Below are positions 8,451 to 19,512 of a stretch of 64,000 bases of DNA, piece by piece. The DNA is from Enterobacter sp. ENT03 (GTDB lineage Bacteria > Pseudomonadota > Gammaproteobacteria > Enterobacterales > Enterobacteriaceae): NCBI RefSeq assembly GCF_019218745.1, contig NZ_JAHUXA010000015.1:1-64000 (forward strand), written 5' to 3'. The position numbers were made by a program, and so were the translations under genes. The notes beneath the pieces are model-generated. The model was not told the origin of the DNA, ran no database searches, and worked only from the letters and a program-made list of their open reading frames with translations. The number at the start of each line of letters is the position of its first letter. Within the stretch, counting starts at the first letter, position 1.

Positions 8451-9733
8451 CATCGCAACGTATAACCGGCTTCATTTTTTGCCAGCCCGTCCCGCGTAAT
8501 AAACCGCCCCGCCGCCGCGATTGGCGTTTCACCATAAAACACAATCGGCGTGGTATCCCGCAGCCAGGGTGGCACCCCCAGCTCCTGCCAGATTTTTTTC
8601 AGCTTGCGCCCCCCGGCGCGACCAACAATATGCAGCGTTCCCGGCGCGTAAAAACGTACGCTTACCGGCTCATCTGCCTGTGGGGCACGTATCTCACCCT
8701 CCGGGATAAGTTCCAGTTGCCCCAGACCGGCGGGTAATATCAGCGGTGTGAAAGGATTTTCCCAGCCGAGCTGCGCCTCGCGCTGGCCGGGCGTTACCTG
8801 AACCCACCACAGCAGCCCCTGATAGCGGCGGATCTCGCCGTCGCCCAGCTTCACGCCGGGCGTGGCATCGTCGCGCGCCAGCGCCACTTCCTGCCAGATG
8901 CGCGCCAGCCTGTCCCGCGACGGCATCGCCGCGCCCTGCTGCGCCAGCCAGCGACGCAGGATCGCCGCGCGTCGGGTAGCGCTTTTCGAGATCAGCGGGG
9001 CGATATGCAGCGCACCGGCTTCGGTAGTCAGCGCGGCCAGTTCATCCGCCAGCAATTCGTCCAGCAACTGCTCCTGCTCGCCGCACAGCGCCGCGCTGCG
9101 CGCAACCGCATCAGCAAAATGCGGCCAGCGGGCATGGAGCACGGGCAGGACGTGCAGCCGCAAAAAGTTGCGGTCATATTTGTCGTCCTGATTGCTGTCA
9201 TCCTCGATCCAGCGCAGCGCGTGCTGTTGCGCCCAGGCTTCCAGCTCCGTACGGCGGTTATGGAGCAAGGGCCGCAGCAAAAGCGTATTGCCAAAAGGCA
9301 GGGAGGCGGGCATCGCCGCCAGTCCTGCCGGCCCGCTGCCACGCTTTAACGCCAGCAGAAAAGTTTCGCTTTGATCGTCCAGATGTTGGGCGGTGAGCAG
9401 CACCTCGCCGGGGATAAGCGTTTCACGGAAGGCCTGATAGCGCGCCTGCCTGGCCTGCGCTTCGATACTTTCTCCTGCCAGGTTTAGCTGTACGCGCGCG
9501 ACGATAAGCGGCACCAGCCACTGTGCACACAGCGCCTGACAGTGCGCCACCCATTCATCCGCATGGGCGCTCAGACCGTGATGCACGTGGATCGCGCGCA
9601 GCGACACATCCGGTTGCTGTTCACGCCAGCACACCAGCTGGTGCAGCAGTACGGTTGAATCAAGACCACCGCTGAACCCCACCAGCAGCTGGCGGTGCGG
9701 CTCAAGGGACTGTGCAAGAGCGGAGATTGTCAT
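8441..9733 (-). CDS. tilS: tRNA(Ile)-lysidine synthetase
   Basis: A 430-residue PP-loop ATPase that converts C34 of the CAU-anticodon tRNA-Ile to lysidine, switching its codon from AUG to AUA; essential. The PP-loop SGGLDS is at about residues 21-26. The N-terminal catalytic domain is followed by the TilS substrate-binding domain and C-terminal TilS_C. I prefer the ATG at 9733. A second ATG two codons upstream (9739) is possible; a longer in-frame extension to 9874 would enter the preceding hairpin and yaeR. Confidence 0.95.
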   Translation of the reverse strand: MTISALAQSLEPHRQLLVGFSGGLDSTVLLHQLVCWREQQPDVSLRAIHVHHGLSAHADEWVAHCQALCAQWLVPLIVARVQLNLAGESIEAQARQARYQAFRETLIPGEVLLTAQHLDDQSETFLLALKRGSGPAGLAAMPASLPFGNTLLLRPLLHNRRTELEAWAQQHALRWIEDDSNQDDKYDRNFLRLHVLPVLHARWPHFADAVARSAALCGEQEQLLDELLADELAALTTEAGALHIAPLISKSATRRAAILRRWLAQQGAAMPSRDRLARIWQEVALARDDATPGVKLGDGEIRRYQGLLWWVQVTPGQREAQLGWENPFTPLILPAGLGQLELIPEGEIRAPQADEPVSVRFYAPGTLHIVGRAGGRKLKKIWQELGVPPWLRDTTPIVFYGETPIAAAGRFITRDGLAKNEAGYTLRWKR

Positions 9734-9751
9734 GGCCATCGCAATAGAAGG

Positions 9752-9779
9752 AAGATGCCCGCACGTTACCGGGCATCTT
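9752..9779. terminator. Hairpin between yaeR and tilS
   Basis: A perfect 10-bp stem (9752-9761 with 9770-9779) closes an 8-base loop. On the minus strand it is followed by TCCTTC, a poor U tract, so it may attenuate or process the ldcC-yaeR-tilS transcript rather than end it. Confidence 0.5.
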
Positions 9780-9794
9780 TCACAGTGGCAAGCG

Positions 9795-10184
9795 TTACTG
9801 CTGGTAAAGTTCCAGCGGCAGGCCGTCGGGATCGTTGAAGAACGTGAAGCGTTTGCCGGTGAAGGGATCGACACGCACCGGCTCGCACTTCACCTGATGC
9901 GCTTCCAGATGGGCAATAGCCGCGTCGACGTCATCCACGCTGAACGCCAGGTGGCGTAGGCCACAGGCTTCCGGGTGGCTCGGGCGCGCCGGAGGGAACG
10001 GGAATGAAAACAGCTCGATCACATACTGACCGTTCAGCGCCAGATCCCCTTTCCAGGAGTCCCGCTCCGCGCGGTAGGCTTCACTCTGTAAGGTAAAGCC
10101 CAGAATGTCGCAGTAAAACGCCTTACTGCGGGTGTAATCACTCGCGATGATCGCGATATGGTGAACCTGTTTTAAGCCGAGCAT
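9795..10184 (-). CDS. gloA2: VOC-family metalloprotein (glyoxalase-like)
   Basis: A 129-residue protein known as YaeR/GloA2. The vicinal-oxygen-chelate fold is visible as two beta-alpha-beta-beta-beta halves. Likely metal ligands are His8 or His9 (VHHIAI), Glu57 (YVIELF), His78 (LRHLAF) and Glu125 (PLELY). It resembles glyoxalase I, but its substrate is not established, so the symbol is by homology only. It follows ldcC by 57 bases. Confidence 0.88.
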   Translation of the reverse strand: MLGLKQVHHIAIIASDYTRSKAFYCDILGFTLQSEAYRAERDSWKGDLALNGQYVIELFSFPFPPARPSHPEACGLRHLAFSVDDVDAAIAHLEAHQVKCEPVRVDPFTGKRFTFFNDPDGLPLELYQQ

Positions 10185-10241
10185 GCTGTCTCCTTTTTCG
10201 ATCCCTGCACGTTACGATCGCCCGCTGCGCTCTGCAAGGGG

Positions 10242-12380
10242 TCAGCCTTGTTTTAGGACTCGTACCCGGTAGATGCCCTCTTCATCGCGCTTCGCCCCGT
10301 GAATGTCGGTTTCGAAGCCGGGATAATGGCGGCCAATCGCACAGAGCATTAACAGGAAATCGAGCACCGCGCGGCTCTCGCGGGTGATCATCTCCCCCGG
10401 CATCAGCAGCGGTACGCCCGGCGGATAAGGCAGGATCATATTGGCCGACACGCGATCGACAATCTCCTCCAGCGCCACGGTTTCCACCTCACCTTTCACC
10501 TGCTGCTGCCAGGCCTTATGTGGCGTCATACGCATGGTGGGCAGCACGTCAAAAGCCTGCAACATCAGGCGCGGCAGATCGTGCTGACGGATCAGCTGAT
10601 GAATGCCCTGCGCCAGATCCTGAATGCGCATGTTGCGGTAAAAATCGGGATCTTCCGCATAGAGATCCGGCAGCATGTTTTTCACCCGCAGATTCAGATC
10701 GTAGGCGCGCTTGAACTCCATCAGCCCCCGCAACAGCCCCATCGCCCGCGTTTTGTCGATGCCGATACTGAACAGGAACAGCAGATTGTAAGGCCCGGTT
10801 TTTTCCACCACCACGCCACGCTCATCAAGGAATTTCGCCACCAGCGCCGCCGGGATCCCCTCTGCGCTCATGTTGCCCTGCTCGTCCATGCCTGGCGTGA
10901 GAATGGTCACTTTGACCGGATCGAGGAACATATGATCGGCGTCCGCCTCGCGGAAGCCGTGCCAGTTTTCCCCGGGCGCCACTGGCCAGCAGTCCGCCTC
11001 GTCGATCTCCTCCGGTTGCCAGATGTCAAAGAACCAGCCGTCGGCTTCATCTTTCAGCCGCTGCACCTCTTTACGGAAATGCAGCGCCCGTTCAACGGAG
11101 CGGTTAATCAACCGCTTGCCGGGATTACCGCGCAGCATGGCCGCTGCCGTCTCAATAGACGCCACCAGTGGATAACTCGGTGAAGTCGTGGTGTGCATCA
11201 TATAGGCTTCGTTAAACGTCTCCTCATCGTACTCGCCTTTAATGTGGATCAGCGAGGCCTGAGAAAACGCCGCCAGCATTTTGTGCGTCGACTGCGTTTC
11301 GAAGAACACTTTGCCCGGCACGCGTTCGCCGCTCATGCCGCTTTTACCGGCATAGATGGGATGGAAATTGGTGTACGGCACCCAGGCGGAATCAAAATGG
11401 ATCGACGGCACATCGAGGGTTTTCTTGATCCAGTTGGTGTTATACAACAGTCCGTCGTAGGTGGAGTTGGTGATCACCGCATGCACCGGCCAGGCCGCGC
11501 CGGTAGTCGCCGCCACTTTTTTCTCGATACTTTCATGGCTGAATTCACGCCGTGGAATGCCGCCCAGAATACCCAGCGCGTTACGCCCCGGCTTCAGCCA
11601 CAGCGGCACGACGTCACTCATCATTAGCAGATGGGCGAGGGATTTATGGCAGTTGCGGTCAATCAGCAACGTGCTGCCGGTAGGGGCGGCGTACATGCCG
11701 ACGATTTTGTTCGACGTCGAGGTGCCGTTCGTCACCATATAGCTCTGCTCCGCCCCAAAGGTGCGGGCGATGTATTCTTCCGCCTCCAGGTGCGGGCCGG
11801 TGTGATCGAGCAGCGACCCCAGCTCGGTGACGGAAATCGACACATCCGCTTTCAGCGTATTACCACCAAAGAAGTCGTAAAACAGGCAGCCCACCGGACT
11901 TTTTTGATAGGCCGTTCCCGCCATATGGCCCGGCGTGCAAAAGGTATATTTTCCCTCTTTCACGTAGGTGTAGAGCGCGCGGGTAAAGGGCGGCGTAATG
12001 TTTTCGAGATATTCGCGGGTGTACTGCTCAATGCGGGTGGCGATGTCGTTGGCGACATCCAGCGCGTATTCGAAGAACCACAGCGCCATACGCATATCGT
12101 GGGCGCTGACATCCAGCGTGGAATGGGTGTTGATAAACGCATACAGCGGCAGATATTCGTTGAGCTGGTTGATGTCGCTGCACAGCTCGATGCCGTACTC
12201 ATCCCAGTCAAAAATGACGCCGCAGATGCGCGGGTTATGCTCAATGAACTTCAGCAAATCGGCGCTATTTTGCGGAAAAATAATCTTAAACCCTTGCTTT
12301 TCCAGCGCAATAACCAGTTCGTTGACCGGCTCATCTTTATAAAAAACGCCATGCGTTCCCATAATGGCAATAATATTCAC
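10242..12380 (-). CDS. ldcC: Constitutive lysine decarboxylase
   Basis: A 712-residue PLP enzyme converting lysine to cadaverine and CO2, aiding acid tolerance. An N-terminal response-regulator-like wing domain (about 1-130) is followed by the aspartate-aminotransferase-fold core. The PLP lysine is Lys367 in STHKML, and DSAWVPY carries the PLP-contacting Asp. The C-terminal domain is complete. LdcC was chosen over the inducible paralogue CadA because of gene position (next to accA and yaeR in E. coli) and closer recalled similarity (713 residues in K-12). Confidence 0.95.
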   Translation of the reverse strand: MNIIAIMGTHGVFYKDEPVNELVIALEKQGFKIIFPQNSADLLKFIEHNPRICGVIFDWDEYGIELCSDINQLNEYLPLYAFINTHSTLDVSAHDMRMALWFFEYALDVANDIATRIEQYTREYLENITPPFTRALYTYVKEGKYTFCTPGHMAGTAYQKSPVGCLFYDFFGGNTLKADVSISVTELGSLLDHTGPHLEAEEYIARTFGAEQSYMVTNGTSTSNKIVGMYAAPTGSTLLIDRNCHKSLAHLLMMSDVVPLWLKPGRNALGILGGIPRREFSHESIEKKVAATTGAAWPVHAVITNSTYDGLLYNTNWIKKTLDVPSIHFDSAWVPYTNFHPIYAGKSGMSGERVPGKVFFETQSTHKMLAAFSQASLIHIKGEYDEETFNEAYMMHTTTSPSYPLVASIETAAAMLRGNPGKRLINRSVERALHFRKEVQRLKDEADGWFFDIWQPEEIDEADCWPVAPGENWHGFREADADHMFLDPVKVTILTPGMDEQGNMSAEGIPAALVAKFLDERGVVVEKTGPYNLLFLFSIGIDKTRAMGLLRGLMEFKRAYDLNLRVKNMLPDLYAEDPDFYRNMRIQDLAQGIHQLIRQHDLPRLMLQAFDVLPTMRMTPHKAWQQQVKGEVETVALEEIVDRVSANMILPYPPGVPLLMPGEMITRESRAVLDFLLMLCAIGRHYPGFETDIHGAKRDEEGIYRVRVLKQG

Positions 12381-12427
12381 ACGTTACTCCTGCATACAAA
12401 CCTTCTGTAAGCATAGACGACGTGGAT

Positions 12428-12452
12428 CACGCCAGCGGCATGCGCTGGCGTG
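12428..12452. terminator. Hairpin between chitinase gene and ldcC
   Basis: A perfect 9-bp inverted repeat (12428-12436 with 12444-12452) with a 7-base loop lies 7 bases beyond the chitinase stop codon on the minus strand. No U tract follows, so termination is uncertain. It may protect the chitinase mRNA 3' end. Confidence 0.45.
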
Positions 12453-12459
12453 AAGCGGG

Positions 12460-14235
12460 TTAAAGTGCGTTCCAGGCATCCTGCCATGCTATGCCCGCGC
12501 CTGGCTCATAGTAAACCGGGGACGAGTTGCACCATGCGCCGTTCGGGAAAGGTTTGCACTGGAAGAGTTTGCCGTTATTGATCACGATGTCACCGGATTT
12601 CCAGTTACCTTTACCGCTCCAGGCCGGATACGTCGTCGTGCCGCTATCGGCAGGCGTCGCGGCTTTCGCTTTGACATTCAGCGTGTAGGTCGCAGTGTGC
12701 GTCAGCTTGCCGTCACTCACCGTCAGGCTAAAGACATACTGCGTGTCTTTCGCGGTATCCGGTACGGTGAAAGCGAGCGCCGATTTGTCTTTACCGCTGA
12801 TGATCTGGCCGTCCTGCAGGATCCAGCTGTAGGTCAGCGCGTCACCGTTTGCATCCGATGAGCCTGCGCCGCTCAGCGACACCTGGCTGCCGCTTTCCAC
12901 CGCCCCGACCGGTCCGGCAATGCGGGCGACTGGCGCCTGGTTGGTGTTATCCGGCGCAGGTGCTGGCGTAACCGGCGTCTCGGGTTGCGGTTCTGGTGTT
13001 ACTGCACCACCGTCATCCACCAGTTTGACGTTGAAGAAGTGCTGTACACATTTACCATAATCGCCCGCCTTGAAGGCGCTGAATGGCGTCTGGTAACCCA
13101 CCAGCTGGCAGGAGTACGTCTCGCCTGTCGGCGTATCGGCTGACCAGCCCCAGTCCTGTTCCCAGTAAATAGGCAGTGCGCCGGCGCCGCCTTCGTCAAA
13201 CTGCTTCATGTTTTTGCAGCCGAGCACTTCATCGGCAGGCACCGTGACCTTCAGGTATTTCGCAAATTCCTGATAATAGTTAATGCGATTAAGCGACTGG
13301 GCGTTTTCCGCCGCGCCACCACATTCCACGCCGCCATTAATGATCTGGATTGAAACGCCAAACCCGCTGACCAACCCGTTGGCTTTATCACGCTCGTTAG
13401 GTTTCCAGGTACCATCTATCACGTGCAACATGCTGGGCTTCGGCGGCTGCGGATAAACGAAAAAGAAGATCGCACTGGCAAGGTTTAGCCAGGTATCAGC
13501 CACCAGTTCTGGTTTTTCCAGCAGGGTTTTCACGTCGCCAAACATCGCATCCGAGAAGGGACCATAATTGTAGTTATAAGACAGTTGCTTCGCGCCGCGG
13601 CCAAAATAACTCATGTAATCGCCGTCTTTATCTTTTCCGCACGGCCAGGTCTGGCCCTGCCAGACGTCCGGATTACACTCGCCGTTGTAGCCGCCTTTCT
13701 GCCCTTCTGTCCAGCCCATCTCCCGCAGATAAACCAGTGCCTGACGCCATTCCGCTTCCGGGCGCCAGTTTTCATGACCGCCCGTCTCCTGAGCAAAATG
13801 CGCAAACATCGTCGCCAGCGATTTACGGCAGATGGCCTCTGCATCGCGTCCGTCGCTGTAGTTGCCGCAAACGGCCGGGAATTTACTGATTGCTTTCAGA
13901 AAGTTGCTGTAAGTGTACTCGGGGGCGCGCAGCGGGAAGAGGTAATCCCAGTCGCTACTGCGAACAATGCTTTCGACACGCTTCACATTAGGCGGGTTTT
14001 CCGCGCGGCCCGGCGCCACCTTTTCGACTTCCGCATTAGTCAGGGTGGCAATGGAAGATTTTACCGACTGCATTAACGGCGAACTGGTCAGCTGCTGCTC
14101 TTTTTTTGCCAGATCGCTGGCCTTGATGGTATAGGGCACGCTGCTGGCCGCTTTCAGAGCGGCCTGGGCTGTGGGCAGACTCAGGATCACGCTGGCGGCT
14201 ACTGCGCTCAGAAGTATGGTTTTTTGTCGTTTCAT
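12460..14235 (-). CDS. Secreted family 19 chitinase with PKD and chitin-binding domains
   Basis: A 591-residue exported enzyme. The start at 14235 gives a Sec signal peptide ([12 protein letters not shown]...TAQA, cleavage near residue 25); a GAGGGG ribosome site lies 8 bases upstream. The GH19 core spans about 90-340, with [10 protein letters not shown] holding the probable catalytic acid Glu150. A second Glu near 172 (YLREMG) may be the base. The substrate-cleft motif [16 protein letters not shown] follows. Then come a Pro/Glu linker, a PKD domain (about 434-524) and a C-terminal CBM5/12 chitin-binding domain (about 536-591, aromatic-rich). GH19 enzymes cleave beta-1,4-GlcNAc chains. K-12 has no gene between accA and ldcC, so this is an accessory gene. 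No secretion genes are nearby. Confidence 0.9.
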   Translation of the reverse strand: MKRQKTILLSAVAASVILSLPTAQAALKAASSVPYTIKASDLAKKEQQLTSSPLMQSVKSSIATLTNAEVEKVAPGRAENPPNVKRVESIVRSSDWDYLFPLRAPEYTYSNFLKAISKFPAVCGNYSDGRDAEAICRKSLATMFAHFAQETGGHENWRPEAEWRQALVYLREMGWTEGQKGGYNGECNPDVWQGQTWPCGKDKDGDYMSYFGRGAKQLSYNYNYGPFSDAMFGDVKTLLEKPELVADTWLNLASAIFFFVYPQPPKPSMLHVIDGTWKPNERDKANGLVSGFGVSIQIINGGVECGGAAENAQSLNRINYYQEFAKYLKVTVPADEVLGCKNMKQFDEGGAGALPIYWEQDWGWSADTPTGETYSCQLVGYQTPFSAFKAGDYGKCVQHFFNVKLVDDGGAVTPEPQPETPVTPAPAPDNTNQAPVARIAGPVGAVESGSQVSLSGAGSSDANGDALTYSWILQDGQIISGKDKSALAFTVPDTAKDTQYVFSLTVSDGKLTHTATYTLNVKAKAATPADSGTTTYPAWSGKGNWKSGDIVINNGKLFQCKPFPNGAWCNSSPVYYEPGAGIAWQDAWNAL

Positions 14236-14376
14236 CAGGATTCCCCTCGTTAGTTTTATCCGTATTGCGCAGGCGAACTCCATGCCGCAACGCCCTGAGT
14301 GTAGGGAGGATAAAAAGGGGAAACTGTCACGTCACCTCATCGGCGGGATCACAAATCATCAGCACGATAAGATGAT

Positions 14377-14404
14377 AAAAAAAGGGCCGGCAAAGCCGAC
14401 CCTT
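14377..14404 (-). terminator. Intrinsic terminator downstream of accA
   Basis: A 10-bp stem (14382-14391 with 14395-14404, one G-U-type mismatch, AAA loop on the plus strand) is followed on the minus strand by a run of seven T residues (14377-14383). It ends the long lipid and replication gene block before the chitinase gene. Confidence 0.85.
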
Positions 14405-14426
14405 CAGGAGACAGATGAGAAAATTA

Positions 14427-15386
14427 TCAGGCGTAGCCGTAGCTCATCAGACGCTGGTAACGACGGTTACGCAGATCTTCTTTACTCAGCACATCGAGAT
14501 CGGCCAGATCGGCCAGCAGCTGTGCTTTCAGCGAGGCAGCCATGGCTTCCGGGTTACGATGCGCGCCACCCAGCGGTTCCGGGATCACGGTGTCGATCAG
14601 CTTCAGTTCTTTCAGGCGCGGCGCAATGATACCCATGGCATCGGCGGCCAGCGGCGCTTTGTCGGCGCTTTTCCACAGAATTGACGCACAACCTTCCGGG
14701 GAGATAACCGAATAGGTGCTGTACTGCAGCATGTTGACTTTATCGCCCACGCCAATCGCCAGCGCGCCGCCGGAACCACCTTCACCAATTACGGTGCAGA
14801 TAACCGGTACGTTCAGACGAGACATTTCACGCAGGTTGCGGGCGATAGCTTCGGACTGACCGCGCTCTTCCGCCCCCACGCCCGGATACGCGCCCGGGGT
14901 GTCGATAAAGGTAATAATCGGCATGTTAAAACGTTCTGCCATTTCCATCAGGCGCAGCGCTTTGCGATAGCCTTCCGGTGCGGGCATGCCGAAGTTACGA
15001 CGAATTTTCTCTTTGGTTTCGCGCCCTTTCTGATGACCAATGATCATCACCGGACGGCCATCCAGACGCGCGATCCCGCCAACAATGGCTTTATCATCAG
15101 CGTAAGCACGGTCACCGGCCAGTTCGTCGAACTCATCAAATGCCAGGCGGACATAATCCAGGGTGTACGGACGCTGCGGATGACGCGCCAGTTGGGCTAC
15201 CTGCCATGCGCCGAGATCGGCAAAGATTTTGCGCGTCAGTTCTACGCTTTTTTCACGCAGACGATGCACTTCTTCGTCGATGTTAATATCCAGTTTCTCA
15301 TCCTGGCGACTTACCGCCGTCAGGGAATCGATTTTCGCTTCCAGCTCAGCAATCGGCTGTTCGAAATCAAGGAAATTCAGACTCAT
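14427..15386 (-). CDS. accA: Acetyl-CoA carboxylase carboxyltransferase, alpha subunit
   Basis: A 319-residue subunit that, with AccD, transfers carboxyl groups from biotin-BCCP to acetyl-CoA, the committed step of fatty-acid synthesis. Crotonase-fold signatures include [40 protein letters not shown] and the oxyanion-hole glycines in [15 protein letters not shown]. It is 11 bases downstream of dnaE, is the last gene of the block, and is followed by a clear terminator. Confidence 0.97.
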   Translation of the reverse strand: MSLNFLDFEQPIAELEAKIDSLTAVSRQDEKLDINIDEEVHRLREKSVELTRKIFADLGAWQVAQLARHPQRPYTLDYVRLAFDEFDELAGDRAYADDKAIVGGIARLDGRPVMIIGHQKGRETKEKIRRNFGMPAPEGYRKALRLMEMAERFNMPIITFIDTPGAYPGVGAEERGQSEAIARNLREMSRLNVPVICTVIGEGGSGGALAIGVGDKVNMLQYSTYSVISPEGCASILWKSADKAPLAADAMGIIAPRLKELKLIDTVIPEPLGGAHRNPEAMAASLKAQLLADLADLDVLSKEDLRNRRYQRLMSYGYA

Positions 15387-15398
15387 AGTATTCCTGTA

Positions 15399-18300
15399 TT
15401 AGTCAAACTCTAGTTCCACCTGCTCCGAACCAATAAGGCCACGCAGATCGTTGAGTAAACGATCGCTCGGAGAGACACGCCACGTTGCACCGAAGCGCAA
15501 CCGCGCACGTGCATCCGCCCTCTGATAATAGAGATGTACTGGAATGGTCCCCGACCGATGGGGTTCCAGAGACTGACGGAGTCGGTTTAAAAGCTGGTCA
15601 TCAATTTGCCTGTCCGTCAGCGAGATAGCAAGCCCGCGAGCATATTTTTCCCGGGCTTCGTCAATGTCCATGACTTCGCGGGCGGTCATTTTAAGCCCGC
15701 CACTGAAGTCATCAAAGCTGACCTGTCCGCTGACGATAAGTATGCGGTCTTTTTCCAGCAAATGCTGATATTTATCCAGCGCATCGGTGAATAACATCAC
15801 CTCAAGACGTCCGGAGCGGTCATCCAGCGTACAGATGCCGATACGATTGCCGCGCTTGGTGACCATTACCCGCGCCGCAATGACGAGCCCCGCCGCCGTG
15901 GTAACTTTCCCACGTTCCGTCGGGTGCATGTCTTTCAGGCGATTGCCGCCGACATACCGCTCAATTTCTTTCAGGTACTGGGTGATGGGGTGCCCGGTCA
16001 GGTACAGGCCCAGGGTTTCACGCTCACCATCCAGCACCACTTGTTCCGGCCACGGCTGGCAGCTGGCGTAAGATTGCTCCACCTGCTCCGGCTCTTCTGC
16101 CAGCACGCCAAACATATCAGCCTGGCCGATAGCCTCGGCTTTCGCATGCTGATCGGCGGCTTTTAGCGCATCGCCCAGCGCATTCATCAGCGCTGCACGA
16201 TGCGGTCCGAGGCGGTCAAAGGCCCCGGACATGATCAATTTTTCCAGTACCCGGCGGTTAAGCTTTTTGGTGTCGGTACGGGCGCACAAATCAAACAGCT
16301 CGCGGAAATAGCCGTCTTTATTTCGTGCTTCGAGAATGGCTTCAATCGGGCCTTCACCCACGCCTTTGATCGCACCGATACCATAGACAATCTCCCCGTC
16401 GTCGTTGACGTGGAAATGATACAGACCCGAGTTGATGTCCGGCGGCAGGATCTTAAGCCCCATGCGCCAGCACTCATCTACCAGGCCGACCACCTTCTCG
16501 GTGTTATCCATATCGGCAGTCATTACTGCCGCCATAAACTCAGCCGGATAGTGCGCTTTCAGCCACAGCGTCTGGTACGACACCAGCGCGTAAGCGGCGG
16601 AGTGCGATTTGTTAAAACCATAACCGGCGAATTTCTCTACCAGGTCGAAGATTTTGATCGCCAGTTCGCCGTCGATACCATTCTTTCTTGCGCCCTCTTC
16701 GAACACGGAACGCTGCTTGGCCATCTCTTCGGGCTTTTTCTTACCCATCGCACGACGCAGCATGTCCGCGCCGCCGAGGGTATAGCCGGAAAGCTCCTGA
16801 GCGATCTGCATAACCTGTTCCTGGTACAGGATAATGCCGTAGGTCGGCTCCAGTACCGGTTTCAGGCATTCATGCTGCCACTGCACATCCGGATAGGAGA
16901 TCTCTTCACGCCCGTGCTTACGGTCGATGAAGTTATCCACCATGCCGGACTGAAGCGGGCCAGGACGGAACAGGGCCACCAGCGCGATCATATCTTCGAA
17001 GCAGTCAGGTTGCAGACGCTTGATCAGATCTTTCATGCCGCGCGATTCAAGCTGGAATACCGCGGTGGTTTCCGAACGCTGCAGCATATCAAAGCTTTTC
17101 TTGTCATCCAGCGGGATCGCGGCAATATCAATCGGCTCCAGACCCTGTTTGGCCCGCCGCGGGTTGATCATCTTCAGCGCCCAGTCGATGATAGTGAGCG
17201 TTCGCAAACCCAGGAAGTCGAACTTCACCAGTCCGGCATATTCCACGTCGTTCTTGTCGAACTGGGTGACCGGATGCTGGCCTGACTCATCGCAATACAG
17301 CGGCGCAAAGTCGGTAATTTTCGTCGGCGCGATCACCACGCCGCCCGCATGTTTACCGGCGTTACGCGTTACGCCTTCCAGCTTGCGCGCCATGTCGATC
17401 AGCGCTTTAACTTCTTCGTCGGCCTCGTAGATCTCCGGCAGTTGCGGCTCAGCTTCAAAGGCTTTCGCCAGCGTCATCCCCGGATCCGGCGGAATGAGTT
17501 TCGAGATACGATCAACAAAGCCGTATGGATGCCCCAGTACGCGACCCACGTCGCGGATCACCGCTTTCGCCGCCATCGTACCAAAGGTAATAATCTGTGA
17601 TACCGCGTCGCGACCATACATATCGGCTACGTGTTCGATAACCTGGTCGCGTTTCTCCATACAGAAGTCAACGTCGAAGTCAGGCATCGACACACGCTCC
17701 GGGTTAAGGAAGCGTTCGAACAGCAGGTCGAATTCCAGCGGATCAAGGTCGGTGATTTTCAGCGCATAGGCCACCAGCGACCCCGCACCCGAGCCTCGAC
17801 CCGGCCCTACCGGTACACCGTTATCTTTCGACCACTGGATAAATTCCATTACGATGAGGAAGTAGCCAGGGAACCCCATCTGGTTGATCACCTGGAGTTC
17901 AATGTCCAGGCGCTCGTCATATTCAGGACGTTTCTCTGCGCGCACCGCCGGATCCGGGAACAGAAATTCCAGACGCTCTTCCAGCCCCTCTTTCGATTTC
18001 AGGACCAGAAAATCTTCTGTGCTCATGTCACCGGTCGGGAACTGCGGCAGGAAGTATTCACCGAGGCGTACCGTTACGTTACAGCGTTTGGCAATTTCCA
18101 CGCTGTTTTGCAGGGCTTCCGGCAGATCGGCGAACAGCTCCACCATTTCGTCTTCGGTACGCAGATATTGCTGCGGCGAATAGTTACGCGGGCGTTTGGG
18201 ATCGTCAAGGGTAAAACCATCGTGGATCGCCACGCGGATTTCGTGGGCGTCAAAATCACCGGTATCAATAAAGCGCACGTCGTTCGTGGCGACCACCGGC

Positions 18301-18881
18301 AGACCGCGCGCCTGCGCCAGCTCGACGGCGGCGTGCAAATAGTTTTCTTCGTCCGGACGACCGGTGCGGATAAGCTCCAGGAAAAAACGGTCCGGGAAAT
18401 GCGTTTCGTAGAATGACACGCACTGATCAACCAGCGCGCTGTTGCCGCGCAACAGACTGCGGCCGACATCACCCATACGCCCGCCGGAGAGCAGGATCAG
18501 GCCATCGCCCAGCTCCGCCAGCCAGTCACGATCGATCCACGGCCCCTGCGCGCCATAGCCACGCTGATAGGCACGGGAGATCAGCAGCGTCAGGTTCTGG
18601 TAGCCGTCGTTATTGGCGGCCAGCACGGTGATTTGCGTCAGCTCGTCGCCCATGATGTCGCTCTGCACATGGAAATCTGCGCCGACAATGGGCTTAAGCC
18701 CCGCGCCGTGGCCCGTCCCGTAGAACTTAACCAGACCGCAGAGGTTGGTAAAATCGGTGATCGCCAGCGCAGGCATGCCCAGTGAGGCCGCCTTTTTCAC
18801 CAGCGGCCCGGTTTTTGCCAGCCCATCGATCATGGAATAGTCGCTGTGCACCCGCAGGTGTACGAAACGTGGTTCAGCCAT
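15399..18881 (-). CDS. dnaE: DNA polymerase III alpha subunit
   Basis: The 1160-residue replicative C-family polymerase, the same length as in K-12. The N-terminal PHP domain begins [19 protein letters not shown]. The palm active site contains PDFDVDF with the catalytic aspartates near 401 and 403, and a further Asp around 555 ([10 protein letters not shown]). A helix-hairpin-helix region, an OB fold ([23 protein letters not shown]) and the tau-binding C-terminal tail follow. It is embedded in the rnhB-dnaE-accA run, which links replication with membrane synthesis. Confidence 0.98.
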   Translation of the reverse strand: MAEPRFVHLRVHSDYSMIDGLAKTGPLVKKAASLGMPALAITDFTNLCGLVKFYGTGHGAGLKPIVGADFHVQSDIMGDELTQITVLAANNDGYQNLTLLISRAYQRGYGAQGPWIDRDWLAELGDGLILLSGGRMGDVGRSLLRGNSALVDQCVSFYETHFPDRFFLELIRTGRPDEENYLHAAVELAQARGLPVVATNDVRFIDTGDFDAHEIRVAIHDGFTLDDPKRPRNYSPQQYLRTEDEMVELFADLPEALQNSVEIAKRCNVTVRLGEYFLPQFPTGDMSTEDFLVLKSKEGLEERLEFLFPDPAVRAEKRPEYDERLDIELQVINQMGFPGYFLIVMEFIQWSKDNGVPVGPGRGSGAGSLVAYALKITDLDPLEFDLLFERFLNPERVSMPDFDVDFCMEKRDQVIEHVADMYGRDAVSQIITFGTMAAKAVIRDVGRVLGHPYGFVDRISKLIPPDPGMTLAKAFEAEPQLPEIYEADEEVKALIDMARKLEGVTRNAGKHAGGVVIAPTKITDFAPLYCDESGQHPVTQFDKNDVEYAGLVKFDFLGLRTLTIIDWALKMINPRRAKQGLEPIDIAAIPLDDKKSFDMLQRSETTAVFQLESRGMKDLIKRLQPDCFEDMIALVALFRPGPLQSGMVDNFIDRKHGREEISYPDVQWQHECLKPVLEPTYGIILYQEQVMQIAQELSGYTLGGADMLRRAMGKKKPEEMAKQRSVFEEGARKNGIDGELAIKIFDLVEKFAGYGFNKSHSAAYALVSYQTLWLKAHYPAEFMAAVMTADMDNTEKVVGLVDECWRMGLKILPPDINSGLYHFHVNDDGEIVYGIGAIKGVGEGPIEAILEARNKDGYFRELFDLCARTDTKKLNRRVLEKLIMSGAFDRLGPHRAALMNALGDALKAADQHAKAEAIGQADMFGVLAEEPEQVEQSYASCQPWPEQVVLDGERETLGLYLTGHPITQYLKEIERYVGGNRLKDMHPTERGKVTTAAGLVIAARVMVTKRGNRIGICTLDDRSGRLEVMLFTDALDKYQHLLEKDRILIVSGQVSFDDFSGGLKMTAREVMDIDEAREKYARGLAISLTDRQIDDQLLNRLRQSLEPHRSGTIPVHLYYQRADARARLRFGATWRVSPSDRLLNDLRGLIGSEQVELEFD

Positions 18882-18915
18882 TTTAGCTTCCGGTTTACTT
18901 ATTGTGCTGCAAGGA

Positions 18916-19512
18916 TCAGGACACCAGGCCCAGGGCGCGTTTTACGGGCGCAAAGCTACGCCGGTGATGCTCTGTTGCACCGTGCATCGCCAGCCGCTCC
19001 AGATGGAAGGCTGTCGGATACCCTTTGTGCCGGGCAAAGCCATATTGAGGAAAAGTCAGATCCAGCGCCGCCATTTCCGCATCGCGCGTCACTTTGGCAA
19101 TAATAGACGCCGCGCTGATTTCTGCTACCCGGCTGTCACCTTTTACCACCGCCATGGCGGGCATCGGCAGCGCCGGACAGCGGTTGCCGTCAATCAGGAC
19201 GTATTCCGGGACGATGTGCAGCCCGGCAACGGCACGCTGCATGGCCAGCATAGTGGCATGTAAAATATTCAGTTCGTCGATTTCATGCGGTTCGGCACGG
19301 CCCAGACTCCAGCTCAGCGCTTTGTCTTTGATTTCGTCAAACAGCGCCAGACGGCGTTTTTCAGATAATTTTTTGGAGTCATTCAAACCCACAATTGGAC
19401 GCGACGGATCGAGAATGACCGCCGCGGTCACCACAGCCCCGACCAACGGACCGCGCCCCACTTCATCCACACCGGCCACTAAGTGGGTGTGCGGATAGAT
19501 AAATTCCATCAT
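18916..19512 (-). CDS. rnhB: Ribonuclease HII
   Basis: A 198-residue nuclease that cleaves RNA in RNA/DNA hybrids and at single ribonucleotides in DNA. The first motif [12 protein letters not shown] supplies the Asp-Glu pair near residues 16-17. Further acidic residues are in LIDGNR and AKVTRDAEM. It overlaps lpxB by 4 bases upstream and lies 34 bases before dnaE. Confidence 0.96.
   Translation of the reverse strand: MMEFIYPHTHLVAGVDEVGRGPLVGAVVTAAVILDPSRPIVGLNDSKKLSEKRRLALFDEIKDKALSWSLGRAEPHEIDELNILHATMLAMQRAVAGLHIVPEYVLIDGNRCPALPMPAMAVVKGDSRVAEISAASIIAKVTRDAEMAALDLTFPQYGFARHKGYPTAFHLERLAMHGATEHHRRSFAPVKRALGLVS

Noticed and set aside
10500-12410. Several plus-strand frames opposite ldcC (up to 259 codons)
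   Set aside because: All lie opposite the intact ldcC frame and lack recognisable motifs.
12381-14426. Chitinase locus as a transposon or phage cargo
   Set aside because: No transposase, integrase, target-site duplication or terminal inverted repeats were seen on either side. The flanking hairpins look like terminators.
16200-17285. A 361-codon plus-strand open frame opposite dnaE
   Set aside because: It is fully antisense to the conserved dnaE frame. GC-rich enteric genes often leave long antisense frames, and there is no domain or upstream ribosome site.
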